NCBI GenBank assembly: GCA_902773295.1
Contig: CACYDT010000172.1
Coordinates: 1-33,491 of the forward strand
Direction: 5' to 3'
Length of the DNA stretch: 33,491 nt
Source of the DNA: an uncultured Veillonellaceae bacterium
Lineage (GTDB): Bacteria; Bacillota; Negativicutes; Selenomonadales; Selenomonadaceae
Below the pieces are notes generated by a model, which saw only the letters and a program-made list of their open reading frames with translations, was not told the DNA's origin and did no database searches. Positions 1-7,786 of this stretch are shown in pieces. The translations under genes were made by a program, and so were the position numbers. Positions within the stretch are counted from its first letter, which is position 1; every line of letters begins with the position of its first letter.

Positions 1-16
1 GGCTTGTCGTGAGTAG

Positions 17-62
17 TTAACGAACAACAAAATTTATAAAAATATTTAACATTGTTTGTTAA
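17..62. repeat. AT-rich inverted repeat, 11-bp arms
   Basis: Arms at 17-27 (TTAACGAACAA) and 52-62 (TTGTTTGTTAA) are complementary with one G-T wobble and flank a 24-base loop of almost pure A/T. There is no T-tract on either strand and no gene I can recognise in bases 1-89. It could be an operator, the end of a mobile element lying outside the window, or chance symmetry in AT-rich DNA. Confidence 0.4.
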
Positions 63-89
63 GTTTGATTATAAATACAGCATAATACT

Positions 90-185
90 CTACTGTCTTT
101 TTTTCTGCCATTCGTGTGTCCCCTCGAAAGTGACCGTCTTGGGATTGTTCCTGATCTTCTCTAAAAGTTTTTCCCACTTGCTCAA
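90..185 (-). pseudogene. HicA-type toxin remnant (N-terminal fragment)
   Basis: On the minus strand a GAGGTGAGG ribosome-binding sequence is followed by a TTG start at 185 and 31 codons before a TAG at 90-92. The N-terminal part reads SKWEKLLEKIRNNPKTVTFE, which resembles the opening of HicA/YcfA-type mRNA interferases. The last ten codons no longer look like the family, and the double-stranded-RNA-binding-like core with its catalytic His is absent. HicA proteins are normally about 60-80 residues, so this is a decayed fragment. No HicB antitoxin is visible. The family call rests on about 20 residues read by eye. Confidence 0.45.
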
Positions 186-193
186 TTCCTCAC

Positions 194-235
194 CTCTCGA
201 CTTATAGTACCATATATGATACTGCAAGTCGAGAG
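194..235. repeat. 42-bp near-perfect palindrome
   Basis: Two 21-base arms meet at 214/215 with no loop. They match except at three positions (AT against GC, and one C against T). The outer ten bases are CTCTCGACTT on the left and AAGTCGAGAG on the right; the centre is CATATATG. Read on the plus strand it is followed by ATTTTTA (236-242), so it could terminate transcription. On the minus strand it overlaps the ribosome-binding site of the HicA remnant, where an autoregulatory operator would lie. Bases 241-293 hold nothing I recognise. Confidence 0.6.
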
Positions 236-293
236 ATTTTTACTCGAATTCAATGAATATTTTATGCCCGAACGTGTCTTTCTCCCAGAACTC

Positions 294-322
294 TTCTTTT
301 ATATCCTAAAATGTGGTATGAT
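294..322 (+). promoter_or_regulatory. Probable promoter of the tetrapyrrole operon (extended -10)
   Basis: TATGAT at 317-322 is preceded by TG at 314-315, giving an extended -10 element. The -35 position (294-299, TTCTTT) with a 17-base spacer is weak. Transcription would start near 329, just at or before the AAGGAAGG sequence at 328-335. I see no cobalamin-riboswitch sequence in this short leader. Confidence 0.45.
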
Positions 323-343
323 AAACAAAGGAAGGATTTATGA

Positions 344-403
344 ATGAGATTCGTTTTTGATACGGGTTCATGTTGGCAGGAGGGAAAATGCTATATCCTA
401 TGA
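344..403 (+). CDS. Possible 19-residue upstream ORF (leader peptide)
   Basis: An ATG at 344 lies 8 bases after AAGGAAGG (328-335), a stronger ribosome-binding site and spacing than that of the next gene. It encodes 19 residues and ends at TGA 401-403, which overlaps the in-frame ATG at 400 of the downstream gene. A second ATG at 340 opens a 6-codon frame to TGA 358-360. The overlap could couple translation into the operon. Nothing in the short peptide identifies a sensed amino acid, and it may simply be fortuitous. Confidence 0.25.
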   Translation: MRFVFDTGSCWQEGKCYIL

Positions 404-1029
404 ATATGAAGCTCTCGGGGCGGCGATGTGTCGTCCTGGGGGGCGGGGCTGTGGCCTTTCGCAAGGTCGGAACCTTGCGGCAGGCGGAGGCTCGCGTGGT
501 TGTGATTGCCCCGGAGGTGGTTCCGGCTCTTGCGGAAATGGCGGAGAGGGGAGAAATCGAATGGCAGAGGGCATCCTATGAGCAGGGATGCCTCAGGGGA
601 GCCTTTCTGGTCATCTGCGCGACGGATGATGTAGCCGTGAACCGGCAGGCCGCAGAGGAGGCACGGCTGGAAGGTGCTCTTGTCAATGCTCCGGCACAGC
701 CGGAGTTGTCGGATTTCTCGGTTCCTGCGAGCCTTCGGCGGGGCAATCTCCTGCTGGCAGTTTCCACGGGGGATCTCTCCCCTGCGTTTTCCCGTGTGTT
801 GCGGGAATATCTGGAGGAAGAGTTCCCGCCCGTGTTCGGTGAGTGGCTGGAACGCCTGCACGTTTTGCGGGAAGAAGCAAAGGCGAGGATAGGAACCAGC
901 AGGGAAAGAGAGGCTTTCTGGCGCAGGGCAATGGATCGGCGTGTGTTGGATTTCGTGAGAGATGGTCAGTTGGATCGGGCGGAGGCTGAGTTGAGATATG
1001 CAATTGATGGTAGTTGGACTGAATCATAA
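388..1029 (+). CDS. Precorrin-2 dehydrogenase-like protein (CysG N-terminal/Met8p/SirC family)
   Basis: 213 residues. The family oxidises precorrin-2 to sirohydrochlorin with NAD+, and some members also insert iron to make sirohaem. A Rossmann NAD-binding motif VLGGGAVAFRKV is at about residues 16-27, followed by CATDD (77-81) and VSTGDLSPAF (125-134), all typical. The start at 388 follows AGGAGGG and gives the usual M-YP...L-GRRCVV opening; ATG 400 is an alternative and 370 is less likely. By manual alignment to E. coli CysG, catalytic Asp104 (in NVVDAP) falls on Ala103 here (in VNAPAQP), so activity is uncertain. It is the first gene of the operon and overlaps hemA by 32 bases. The CobA methyltransferase that would supply its substrate is encoded downstream. 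Confidence 0.85.
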   Translation: MLYPMNMKLSGRRCVVLGGGAVAFRKVGTLRQAEARVVVIAPEVVPALAEMAERGEIEWQRASYEQGCLRGAFLVICATDDVAVNRQAAEEARLEGALVNAPAQPELSDFSVPASLRRGNLLLAVSTGDLSPAFSRVLREYLEEEFPPVFGEWLERLHVLREEAKARIGTSREREAFWRRAMDRRVLDFVRDGQLDRAEAELRYAIDGSWTES

Positions 1030-2317
1030 GACGGCTCCGGTGGATGTGCGGGAGCGGTTCTCCATCCCGAAAGAGGCACTTCGGAAGGGGTTGGCGAACC
1101 TCGGGGAATATGGGGGGATCAATGAGGCGGTGGTGCTTTCCACCTGCAACAGGAGCGAGGTCTACGTCGTGGTGGATGATGCAAAGGCGGACAGGACGGC
1201 TGTGAAGCAGTTTATCTTCGACCTCACGGGAAACGAGGAGGACATCGACGAGTACCTCTTCACCTTTGTGGATGAGGAATGCATCCGCCATCTCTTCCAG
1301 GTGGCGGCAAGCCTGGATTCCCTTGTGCTTGGCGAAGGGCAGATACTCTCCCAGGTGAAGGCGGCCTATGCCATGGCAAGGGAGGCGGGAACCACCAGCA
1401 CGGTGCTCAACCTGCTTTTCCATCGCGCCATTGCTACGGGCAAGCGGGTGCGGACGGAGACGCGCATCGCCTGCAATTCCGTTTCCGTGAGCTATGCGGC
1501 GGTGGAACTTGCCAGGAAGGAACTGGGAGATCTTGCGGGCAGGAAAGCTCTCATTTTCGGCGCGGGCAAGATGGCGAAACTCACGGCGCAGCATCTTATC
1601 GCCAGGGATGTGTCGAAAATCTACGTCGCCAACCGCCATATCGAGAAGGCGCAGGAACTGGCCGAGGAAATCGACGGGGAAGCGGTTCCTTTTGACGGCG
1701 CCTTGAAGAAGGCCGTGGATGTGGATGTCATTGTGACTTCCACGGGGGCGCCCCATTATGTGGTGAAGTCCTGGGAAACCCGCCAGCTCATGACGAAGCG
1801 CAAGGGCAGGCCGCTCTTCCTCATCGATATTGCCGTGCCTCGGGATGTGGAGCCGGAAGTCGGGGAAATCAAGGGCGTGACGCTCTATAATATCGATGCC
1901 TTGGAGGCCGTGGTGGATGACCATGTCCGGGAACGGAAGATGGAGGCTAAAGGCGCATCGCGCATTGTGGAGGAGGAAGTCCGATCCATCGAGGAGAAAT
2001 TCCGGTATCTTTCTTTCCGTCCTCTCATGGCACTTCTTTCCGACAGGGCGGAGCGCATCCGTTGCAGGGAAGTGAGGCGGGCGGCCTCCAAGCTGCCGGA
2101 TCTCACCGAGGGGGACTGGCGGCAGGTCAATCATATGACCCGCATGATCGTGAGGAAACTCCTGCGGATGCCCATGATGAAGCTCAATGCCTCTGCGGGC
2201 ACGGAGGAGCAGCAGTTTTACATGGATGCCATGCGGGCGCTTTTCAAGCTGGACACGATAGGAGAGACAACGGGCAGTGAAAAAGGACAGGATTGTTATC
2301 GGTACGCGCAGCAGTAA
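998..2317 (+). CDS. hemA: Glutamyl-tRNA reductase
   Basis: 439 residues, close to the usual length. It reduces the glutamate on glutamyl-tRNA(Glu) with NADPH to glutamate-1-semialdehyde, the first committed step of C5-route tetrapyrrole synthesis. The N-terminus VVGLNHKTAPVDVRERF and the STCNRSEVY motif with nucleophile Cys50 are diagnostic. The Rossmann motif IFGAGKMAK (about residues 188-196) binds NADPH, and the C-terminal part is the helical dimerisation domain. The ATG at 998 lies inside the end of the preceding gene, preceded by GGAGG at 981-985. The 3' end overlaps hemC by 41 bases, which suggests coupled translation. The product goes to HemL, encoded last in the operon. Confidence 0.97.
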   Translation: MQLMVVGLNHKTAPVDVRERFSIPKEALRKGLANLGEYGGINEAVVLSTCNRSEVYVVVDDAKADRTAVKQFIFDLTGNEEDIDEYLFTFVDEECIRHLFQVAASLDSLVLGEGQILSQVKAAYAMAREAGTTSTVLNLLFHRAIATGKRVRTETRIACNSVSVSYAAVELARKELGDLAGRKALIFGAGKMAKLTAQHLIARDVSKIYVANRHIEKAQELAEEIDGEAVPFDGALKKAVDVDVIVTSTGAPHYVVKSWETRQLMTKRKGRPLFLIDIAVPRDVEPEVGEIKGVTLYNIDALEAVVDDHVRERKMEAKGASRIVEEEVRSIEEKFRYLSFRPLMALLSDRAERIRCREVRRAASKLPDLTEGDWRQVNHMTRMIVRKLLRMPMMKLNASAGTEEQQFYMDAMRALFKLDTIGETTGSEKGQDCYRYAQQ

Positions 2318-3212
2318 GCTGGCGCTCTGGCAGGCGGACTATGTGGCGGACTGCCTGCAGAAGGAATATCCCGGGCTTCGGGTGGAGAAGAAGCTCATGA
2401 CCACCAAGGGGGACAAGATTCTCGATGCGCCCTTGGCGAAAATCGGTGGCAAGGGGCTCTTTACCAAGGAGCTGGAAATGGCCATGCTCGCAGGGGAAAT
2501 CGACCTCGCCGTGCATAGCCTCAAGGACATGCCGACGGAGGTTCCGGAGGGCCTTGTCATCTCTGCTGTCACTAAGCGGCTGGATGCAGGGGATGCCCTG
2601 GTGAGCGGGAAATTCCAATCCCTTCGGGAGCTTCCCTTGGGGGCGAAGGTGGGGACCTCCTCCCTACGGCGCAAGGCGCAGCTCCTTCATGTGCGTCCCG
2701 ACCTCGAGATCCGGGACTTGCGTGGAAATGTGAATACGCGGCTCAAAAAACTGGAGGAGGAAGATTTCGATGCCATTGTCCTGGCTGTGGCAGGTCTCAA
2801 GCGGCTGGGCTTTGCCCATCGCATCACGGAAATCCTCCCCAAGGACATCCTTCTTCCCGCTGTTGGGCAGGGCGCCCTCGCCATTGAGGCAAGGGAGGAC
2901 GATGGAAGCGTCCGGGAAATGATCGCTTTCTTGAACGACGAGGGCACGGTGAATTGCGCAAGGGCGGAACGGGCGTTCCTCGCAAAAGTCGAGGGCGGCT
3001 GCCAGGTTCCCGTGGGAGTCTATGCCACGGCGAACGGCGAGGAACTTTGCGTAGAAGCTGTTATCGCCTCCTTGGACGGAAAGAGGCTTTACCGGGATGC
3101 CATGCATGGCTCCTGCAAAGATGCAAAGGAGATTGGTACGGCGCTGGCAGAGAAGCTGCTGGAGGCAGGAGGCAGGGAGATATTGCACGAATTGGGACTG
3201 CTGGGGGATTGA
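2277..3212 (+). CDS. hemC: Porphobilinogen deaminase (hydroxymethylbilane synthase)
   Basis: 311 residues, normal length. It polymerises four porphobilinogens into hydroxymethylbilane in the cytosol. The opening IGTRSSKLALWQ, the KDMPTE loop (84-89), the arginine-rich SLRRKAQL (129-136) and DLRGNVNTRL (147-156) are family signatures. Cys242 in EGGCQVPVG is the attachment point of the dipyrromethane cofactor. The start is GTG at 2277 (AGGAGA at 2260-2265), inside hemA; the next in-frame ATG would remove the conserved N-terminus. The product is used by the HemD half of the CobA-HemD fusion downstream. Confidence 0.97.
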   Translation: MKKDRIVIGTRSSKLALWQADYVADCLQKEYPGLRVEKKLMTTKGDKILDAPLAKIGGKGLFTKELEMAMLAGEIDLAVHSLKDMPTEVPEGLVISAVTKRLDAGDALVSGKFQSLRELPLGAKVGTSSLRRKAQLLHVRPDLEIRDLRGNVNTRLKKLEEEDFDAIVLAVAGLKRLGFAHRITEILPKDILLPAVGQGALAIEAREDDGSVREMIAFLNDEGTVNCARAERAFLAKVEGGCQVPVGVYATANGEELCVEAVIASLDGKRLYRDAMHGSCKDAKEIGTALAEKLLEAGGREILHELGLLGD

Positions 3213-3227
3213 AGGGGGGAATTCACT

Positions 3228-3461
3228 ATGCTCATCACCATGGATTTCAGTCCGGCGGATATCATGCTCATACAAAAACATGCCGAAGCCAGCAACCTGA
3301 GCATGGAGGACTTCACGCGGGATACCGTCATGAAAGCGGTTCGGAATGCAGAGTATCTGGCAAAAATCGACCGTGCATACAAAAACCTTGAGGAAGGCAA
3401 GGGGAAAACCTTTACGGACGAGGAATGGGAGCGATTCGTGCATGAACAAGAACTTCGTTGA
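3228..3461 (+). CDS. RelB/DinJ-like (DUF6290-type) antitoxin
   Basis: 77 residues, acidic and mostly helical. The first 25 residues (LITMDFSPADIMLIQKHAEA) form a short beta strand followed by helices, as in ribbon-helix-helix antitoxins of the RelB/DUF6290 group. The tail, rich in Glu and Lys, would wrap the toxin. Its 3' end overlaps the YoeB-like toxin by 20 bases, the usual antitoxin-first arrangement. It would neutralise the toxin and probably repress its own expression, but no separate promoter is obvious in the 15 bases after hemC, so the pair is probably transcribed with the tetrapyrrole genes. The family assignment is supported mainly by the partner. Confidence 0.75.
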   Translation: MLITMDFSPADIMLIQKHAEASNLSMEDFTRDTVMKAVRNAEYLAKIDRAYKNLEEGKGKTFTDEEWERFVHEQELR

Positions 3462-3702
3462 TCCATCCCTTGAGGAATATGTTTATTGGGCATCCCATGA
3501 CAAGAAGATTTTCAGGAAAATCAATGAGCTCATCCGGTCTATTGAGCGCGACGGATTCTCGAAAGGCTTGGGCAAGCCGGAACGGCTGAAGTATCATGAT
3601 GGATGGAGCCGCCAGATAACAAAGGAGCATCGTCTGGTCTATAATGTCGGAAAGGACAATTGCATCCATATTTTTTCCTGCAAAGGGCATTACGAAGATT
3701 GA
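3442..3702 (+). CDS. YoeB/Txe-family mRNA interferase toxin
   Basis: 86 residues, the size of E. coli YoeB (84). YoeB binds the ribosome and cleaves mRNA at the A site. Matching stretches include YVYWASHDKK near the N-terminus, FSKGLGKPERLK (39-50), WSRQITKEHRLVY (55-67) and the C-terminal KGHYED. The residues aligned with YoeB Glu46, Arg65, His83 and Tyr84 are Glu47, Arg64, His83 and Tyr84, so the toxin looks intact. ATG 3442 overlaps the antitoxin end. The pair lies between hemC and cobA-hemD in the same orientation, and only 16 bases separate it from the latter, so it was probably inserted into the operon without breaking it. Confidence 0.93.
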   Translation: MNKNFVDPSLEEYVYWASHDKKIFRKINELIRSIERDGFSKGLGKPERLKYHDGWSRQITKEHRLVYNVGKDNCIHIFSCKGHYED

Positions 3703-3718
3703 GAGGTGTTTTTGCAGA

Positions 3719-5272
3719 ATGTCAGGCATGGTATATCTGATAGGCGCAGGCCCGGGCGACCCCGGGCTGATCAGCGTGAAGGCATGTGAATGCTTGCGGC
3801 AGGCAGAGGTGGTGGTCTATGACCGACTGGCGGATGAGCGCATCCTGGCCCATGCGCCGAAGGACGCGGAATACATCTATGTGGGCAAGGCCGCCAGCAA
3901 TCACGCCATGAAGCAGGAGGACATCAACCAACTTCTGGCGGACAAGGCGAAGGAAGGGAAATGCGTCGTGCGCCTCAAGGGCGGCGACCCGTTTGTTTTT
4001 GGCAGGGGCGGCGAGGAAGCGCTGCTTCTGGAAGAGAACGGGCTGCCTTTTGAGATCGTGCCGGGCATCACATCGGCGGTCTCCGTGCCTGCCTATGCGG
4101 GGATTCCCGTGACCCATCGGGGGGTAGCGACCTCCTTTGCCGTCATCACAGGCCATGAGGACCCGACGAAGGGCGGATCCAATATGCGTTGGGACAAGCT
4201 CTCCACGGGAGTGGATACCCTTGTGTTCCTTATGGGGGTGGGGAACCTTCCTCATATCACGAAAAAACTCATGGAAAACGGCCGCGAGGCAGATACGCCT
4301 GCGGCAGTGATCCGCTGGGGCACGAAGCCGGAACAGGAAACCCTTGTGACTACGGTGGGGAGTGCTGCCGAGGATGTGGAAAGGGCGGGGCTGAAGCCTC
4401 CGGCGATTTTCCTTGTGGGGGATGTGGTGAACCTTCGGGAGAAGCTCCGCTGGTTTGACCGCAGGGAGACACATCCCTTCCTTGGCAAGACTGTCCTTGT
4501 GACGAGGGCCAGGGAGCAGGCATCGAAGCTGACAGCAGCCTTGGAACGGCTGGGGGCGAGATGCCTGGAGGTTCCCTCCATCCGTTTGGCGGAGCCGGAG
4601 GATGGCTTCCGGGCCGTGGATGCGGCGATTTCCCGAATCGCGGAATACGACTGGGTCATCTTTACCAGTGCCAATGGCGTGAGCCGTTTCTTCGAACGGA
4701 TGGAACGCGAAAAGAAGGATGCGCGGGCACTGGGCAAAGCGAGCATTGCCGCCATCGGCACGGCGACAGCCGATGCCCTCAAATCCCATGGCATTCTCGC
4801 CGATGTTGTGCCGAAAGAGTTCCGGGCAGAAGGCGTTCTGGAGGCATTGGAAGATCTTGTGAAAAAAGAGCATAAGGTTCTCATCCCACGGGCGCAGGAG
4901 GCCAGGGAGATCCTGCCGGAGAAGCTTCGGGAACTCGGCGCAGTGGTGGACGTGGCTCCCGTATACCGGACGGAAGCGGCAGAAACCGATGGCGAAGCGC
5001 TGCGGCAGAAGCTGGCCGACGGGAAAATCGATTATGTGACCTTCACGAGCTCTTCCACGGTGACGAATCTCTTGCGGATCGTTGGCACAGCGGAAGCCCT
5101 TCATGGCGTGAAAACGGCCTGCATCGGTCCTGTGACAGCGGAGACCTGCCGGAAAAAGGGAATCGAGCCGGATATCGTGGCCGAGGAGTATACGATTCAG
5201 GGCTTGGTCGAGGCAATGAGGGCATCAGTGAAGACATCAATGAAATCGTCAATGGAGGCAGGAACATGCTGA
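3719..5272 (+). CDS. cobA-hemD: Uroporphyrinogen-III C-methyltransferase / uroporphyrinogen-III synthase fusion
   Basis: 517 residues in two enzymes. Residues 1 to about 245 are an SAM-dependent methyltransferase (SUMT) that methylates uroporphyrinogen III at C2 and C7 to precorrin-2: [13 protein letters not shown] at the N-terminus, [17 protein letters not shown] and PGITSA are its signatures. From about residue 255 ([16 protein letters not shown]) to the end is the HemD fold, which closes hydroxymethylbilane with D-ring inversion; [10 protein letters not shown] and [10 protein letters not shown] are its two repeats. The gene order in the protein is common in Firmicutes. The start at 3719 has AGAGGTG 10 bases upstream; 3728 is possible. 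It overlaps hemB by 7 bases. The fusion channels carbon towards sirohaem and cobalamin rather than haem. Confidence 0.96.
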   Translation: MSGMVYLIGAGPGDPGLISVKACECLRQAEVVVYDRLADERILAHAPKDAEYIYVGKAASNHAMKQEDINQLLADKAKEGKCVVRLKGGDPFVFGRGGEEALLLEENGLPFEIVPGITSAVSVPAYAGIPVTHRGVATSFAVITGHEDPTKGGSNMRWDKLSTGVDTLVFLMGVGNLPHITKKLMENGREADTPAAVIRWGTKPEQETLVTTVGSAAEDVERAGLKPPAIFLVGDVVNLREKLRWFDRRETHPFLGKTVLVTRAREQASKLTAALERLGARCLEVPSIRLAEPEDGFRAVDAAISRIAEYDWVIFTSANGVSRFFERMEREKKDARALGKASIAAIGTATADALKSHGILADVVPKEFRAEGVLEALEDLVKKEHKVLIPRAQEAREILPEKLRELGAVVDVAPVYRTEAAETDGEALRQKLADGKIDYVTFTSSSTVTNLLRIVGTAEALHGVKTACIGPVTAETCRKKGIEPDIVAEEYTIQGLVEAMRASVKTSMKSSMEAGTC

Positions 5273-6237
5273 TACAGAAACTTCGCCCGCGCCGCATGAG
5301 GATCAGCGACGGTATGCGGGCCATGGTACGGGAGACGGAGCTTTCGGCGAAGGATTTTGTCTACCCGATTTTTGTTGTGCCGGGGGAGCATGTGAAGGAG
5401 GAAATCCCGAGCATGCCCGGCTGTTTCCATCTCTCGGTGGAGAATGCCGTGGAACTGGCAAGGGAAATCTATCGTTTGGGCATTCCCTCGGTGGAGGTTT
5501 TCGGCCTTCCGGAGTACAAGGACGAGATCGGCTCCAGCGCATGGGATCCGAAGAGCCCCGTGCAGCGTGCCATTGCCGCCATCAAGGAGGCGGTTCCGGA
5601 ACTGGTCATCGTGGGGGATGTGTGCCTTTGCCAGTACACGAGTCATGGCCATTGCGGCAAGCTCTGCGGGGAGTACGTGGACAACGACGAGACATTGAAG
5701 CTGCTCCAAAAGGTGGCCGTGAGCCAGGCAGAGGCAGGGGCGGACATCATAGCCCCCTCGGACATGATGGACGGACGTGTGGCGGCGATTCGCGAAGCTC
5801 TGGACGGGGACGGCTTCACGAATGTCTCCATTATGTCCTATGCGGTGAAGTATGCCTCCGGCTATTACGGGCCTTTCCGTGATGCGGCAGACAGCGCACC
5901 CCAATTCGGCGACCGCCGCCAGTACCAGATGGATCCCGCCAATGTGCAGGAGGCCTTGAAGGAGGTTGACCTGGATGTGGCAGAAGGCGCGGATATCATC
6001 ATGGTAAAGCCCGCTCTGGCCTATCTGGACGTGGTGCGCCGGGTGCGCGAGCATATCCATCATCCTGTGGCTGTCTACAATGTCAGCGGCGAGTATGCCA
6101 TGGTGAAGGCGGCGGCGCAGAATGGCTGGATTGACGAGAAGCGCATCGTGCTGGAGACACTCACCGGCATGAAGCGGGCGGGAGCGGATATCATCATCAC
6201 CTACCACGCCATGGATGCGGCCAAGTGGATGCAGTAA
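5266..6237 (+). CDS. hemB: Delta-aminolevulinic acid dehydratase (porphobilinogen synthase)
   Basis: 323 residues, normal length. It condenses two 5-aminolevulinates into porphobilinogen. The zinc-type cysteine cluster [14 protein letters not shown] provides Cys120, Cys122 and Cys130. The two active-site lysines are Lys195 ([14 protein letters not shown]) and Lys248 ([12 protein letters not shown]). The start at 5266 follows GGAGGCAGG and overlaps the end of cobA-hemD by 7 bases, consistent with translational coupling. All features look intact, and a zinc-dependent enzyme is expected. Confidence 0.97.
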   Translation: MLIQKLRPRRMRISDGMRAMVRETELSAKDFVYPIFVVPGEHVKEEIPSMPGCFHLSVENAVELAREIYRLGIPSVEVFGLPEYKDEIGSSAWDPKSPVQRAIAAIKEAVPELVIVGDVCLCQYTSHGHCGKLCGEYVDNDETLKLLQKVAVSQAEAGADIIAPSDMMDGRVAAIREALDGDGFTNVSIMSYAVKYASGYYGPFRDAADSAPQFGDRRQYQMDPANVQEALKEVDLDVAEGADIIMVKPALAYLDVVRRVREHIHHPVAVYNVSGEYAMVKAAAQNGWIDEKRIVLETLTGMKRAGADIIITYHAMDAAKWMQ

Positions 6238-6254
6238 AAGGAGATCGAATAGTC

Positions 6255-7583
6255 ATGCTGAATCTCGAAAAATCTGCCGAAGCATTTGCCGAGGCGAAGA
6301 CATTGATGCCGGGAGGGGTGAACAGCCCCGTGCGTTCCTATGCCAATGTGGACTCGAACCCTCCCTTCATTGCACGGGCGGAAGGCTCGAAAATCTATGA
6401 TATTGACGGGAATGAGTACATTGACTATGTGGGCTCCTGGGGGCCCATGGTGGTGGGGCATGCCCATCCGCAGGTGGTGAAGGCGCTCCAGGAGGCGGCG
6501 GCTCGCGGGACAAGCTATGGCGCACCTACCCTCATCGAATCGGAACTGGCGAAGCTTGTCATGAAAGTCTATCCCTCCATTGAGACTATCCGCATGGTGA
6601 ATTCCGGCACGGAGGCCACCATGAGCGCGCTGCGCCTTGCGCGCGGGTTCACGGGCAGGGAGAAAATCGTGAAGTTCATTGGCTGCTACCACGGGCACAG
6701 CGACAGCCTTCTCGTGAATGCAGGCTCCGGCATGGCGACGTTTGGCGTACCGAGCTCGCCGGGGGTCACGAAGGGAACCGCGGCGGATACCATTGCCATT
6801 CCCTACAATGATGAGGATGCTTTTGCATCGCTGATGGAGGAGCATGGTGAGGAGATTGCCGCAGTCATCGTGGAGCCGATTGCCGGGAATATGGGACTGG
6901 TCCTGCCGAAGCAGGGATATCTGCGCAAGCTCAGGAACCTCACGGAGCAGCATGGGGCATTGCTCATCTTCGATGAGGTCATGTGCGGCTTCCGCGCTTC
7001 TTTGGGAGGAGCGCAGGCGGCTTATGGCATCACGCCGGATCTCACATGCCTCGGCAAGATCATTGGCGGCGGTCTTCCGGTGGCAGCCTATGGCGGGCGC
7101 AGGGATATCATGGCAAACGTATCTCCCGTGGGGCCGGTCTATCAGGCGGGGACACTCTCGGGCAATCCCCTTGCCATGACGGCAGGGCTGGAAACCCTTC
7201 GCATCATCACGGCGGAGCCGGAGGAGGGCAAGGCGGACTACAGCCGCGAGCTCACCATCAAGACGAAGAAGCTTCTCCTGGGATGGCAGGAGAAGGCAAG
7301 GGAGGCCGGAGTCACGATCCAGGCGCATCAGGCAGGTTCCATGTTCGGCATTTTCTTCCATGAGCACGAGGTCTGGAACTATGAGGATTCCGCAGCCGCA
7401 GATCAGGAGGCGTTCAAGGTGTGGTTCCAGGCAATGCTGGAACAGGGCATTTATCTGGCTCCTTCGCAGTTCGAGACCCTCTTCCTTTCCGGCGCCCATA
7501 CCGATGAGGATATCGAGAGGACGATTGAGGCCGCAGAGAGAGCCTTTGGGGCTGTGGCAAAAATGGAGCGAAAAAACATTTAA
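6255..7583 (+). CDS. hemL: Glutamate-1-semialdehyde 2,1-aminomutase
   Basis: 442 residues, normal for this PLP enzyme, which converts glutamate-1-semialdehyde into 5-aminolevulinate. The motif MPGGVNSPVRSY near the N-terminus is diagnostic. Asp240 in LIFDEVMCGFR contacts the PLP pyridine nitrogen and Lys268 in CLGKIIGGGLPVAAYG forms the Schiff base. AAGGAG at 6238-6243 sets the start at 6255; an earlier in-frame ATG at 6225 lies inside hemB and lacks a good site. It is the last gene of the operon and takes the product of HemA. No hairpin terminator is visible after it. Confidence 0.97.
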   Translation: MLNLEKSAEAFAEAKTLMPGGVNSPVRSYANVDSNPPFIARAEGSKIYDIDGNEYIDYVGSWGPMVVGHAHPQVVKALQEAAARGTSYGAPTLIESELAKLVMKVYPSIETIRMVNSGTEATMSALRLARGFTGREKIVKFIGCYHGHSDSLLVNAGSGMATFGVPSSPGVTKGTAADTIAIPYNDEDAFASLMEEHGEEIAAVIVEPIAGNMGLVLPKQGYLRKLRNLTEQHGALLIFDEVMCGFRASLGGAQAAYGITPDLTCLGKIIGGGLPVAAYGGRRDIMANVSPVGPVYQAGTLSGNPLAMTAGLETLRIITAEPEEGKADYSRELTIKTKKLLLGWQEKAREAGVTIQAHQAGSMFGIFFHEHEVWNYEDSAAADQEAFKVWFQAMLEQGIYLAPSQFETLFLSGAHTDEDIERTIEAAERAFGAVAKMERKNI

Positions 7584-7606
7584 GGAAATCCGGAAAAATT
7601 ACGATA

Positions 7607-7768
7607 ATGTATGTGGAAAAGGAATACAAAGATTGGCAGGACAAGGCGAACGCCATGGATTGTGCTGTCATCCAGAAAAGAGAGCCACGGATTGGAAACA
7701 AAACGGGAAACGGATTTTCCACGAGATGGACTACGGTGATTCTCCGAGGGGAATTGCATGAGATTTAG
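7607..7768 (+). CDS. Possible 53-residue ORF of unknown function
   Basis: An ATG at 7607 opens 53 codons ending at TAG 7766-7768, between hemL and the hook gene. The product is charged, with a KEYKDWQDKANAM helix-like start and a WTTVILRGEL segment near the end. There is no good ribosome-binding site (AGGAAA lies about 18 bases upstream) and I recognise no family. It may be fortuitous or a remnant. The rest of the 7584-7786 interval shows no hairpin or clear sigma-28 or sigma-54 promoter. Confidence 0.2.
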   Translation: MYVEKEYKDWQDKANAMDCAVIQKREPRIGNKTGNGFSTRWTTVILRGELHEI

Positions 7769-7786
7769 AAGGGGCAGTGATACATT

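Noticed and set aside
241-303. Minus-strand 21-codon frame ending KIFIEFE as an antitoxin remnant
   Set aside because: It is too short, has no start codon and shows no similarity I can name.
240-387. Cobalamin riboswitch before the tetrapyrrole operon
   Set aside because: The leader is short and I found no B12-box-like sequence or extended conserved structure.
683-2134. Long minus-strand open frame (483 codons) opposite the precorrin-2 dehydrogenase-like gene and hemA
   Set aside because: It has no recognisable domain, is rich in His, Arg and Pro as expected for an antisense shadow of GC-rich genes, and lies opposite two clear enzymes.
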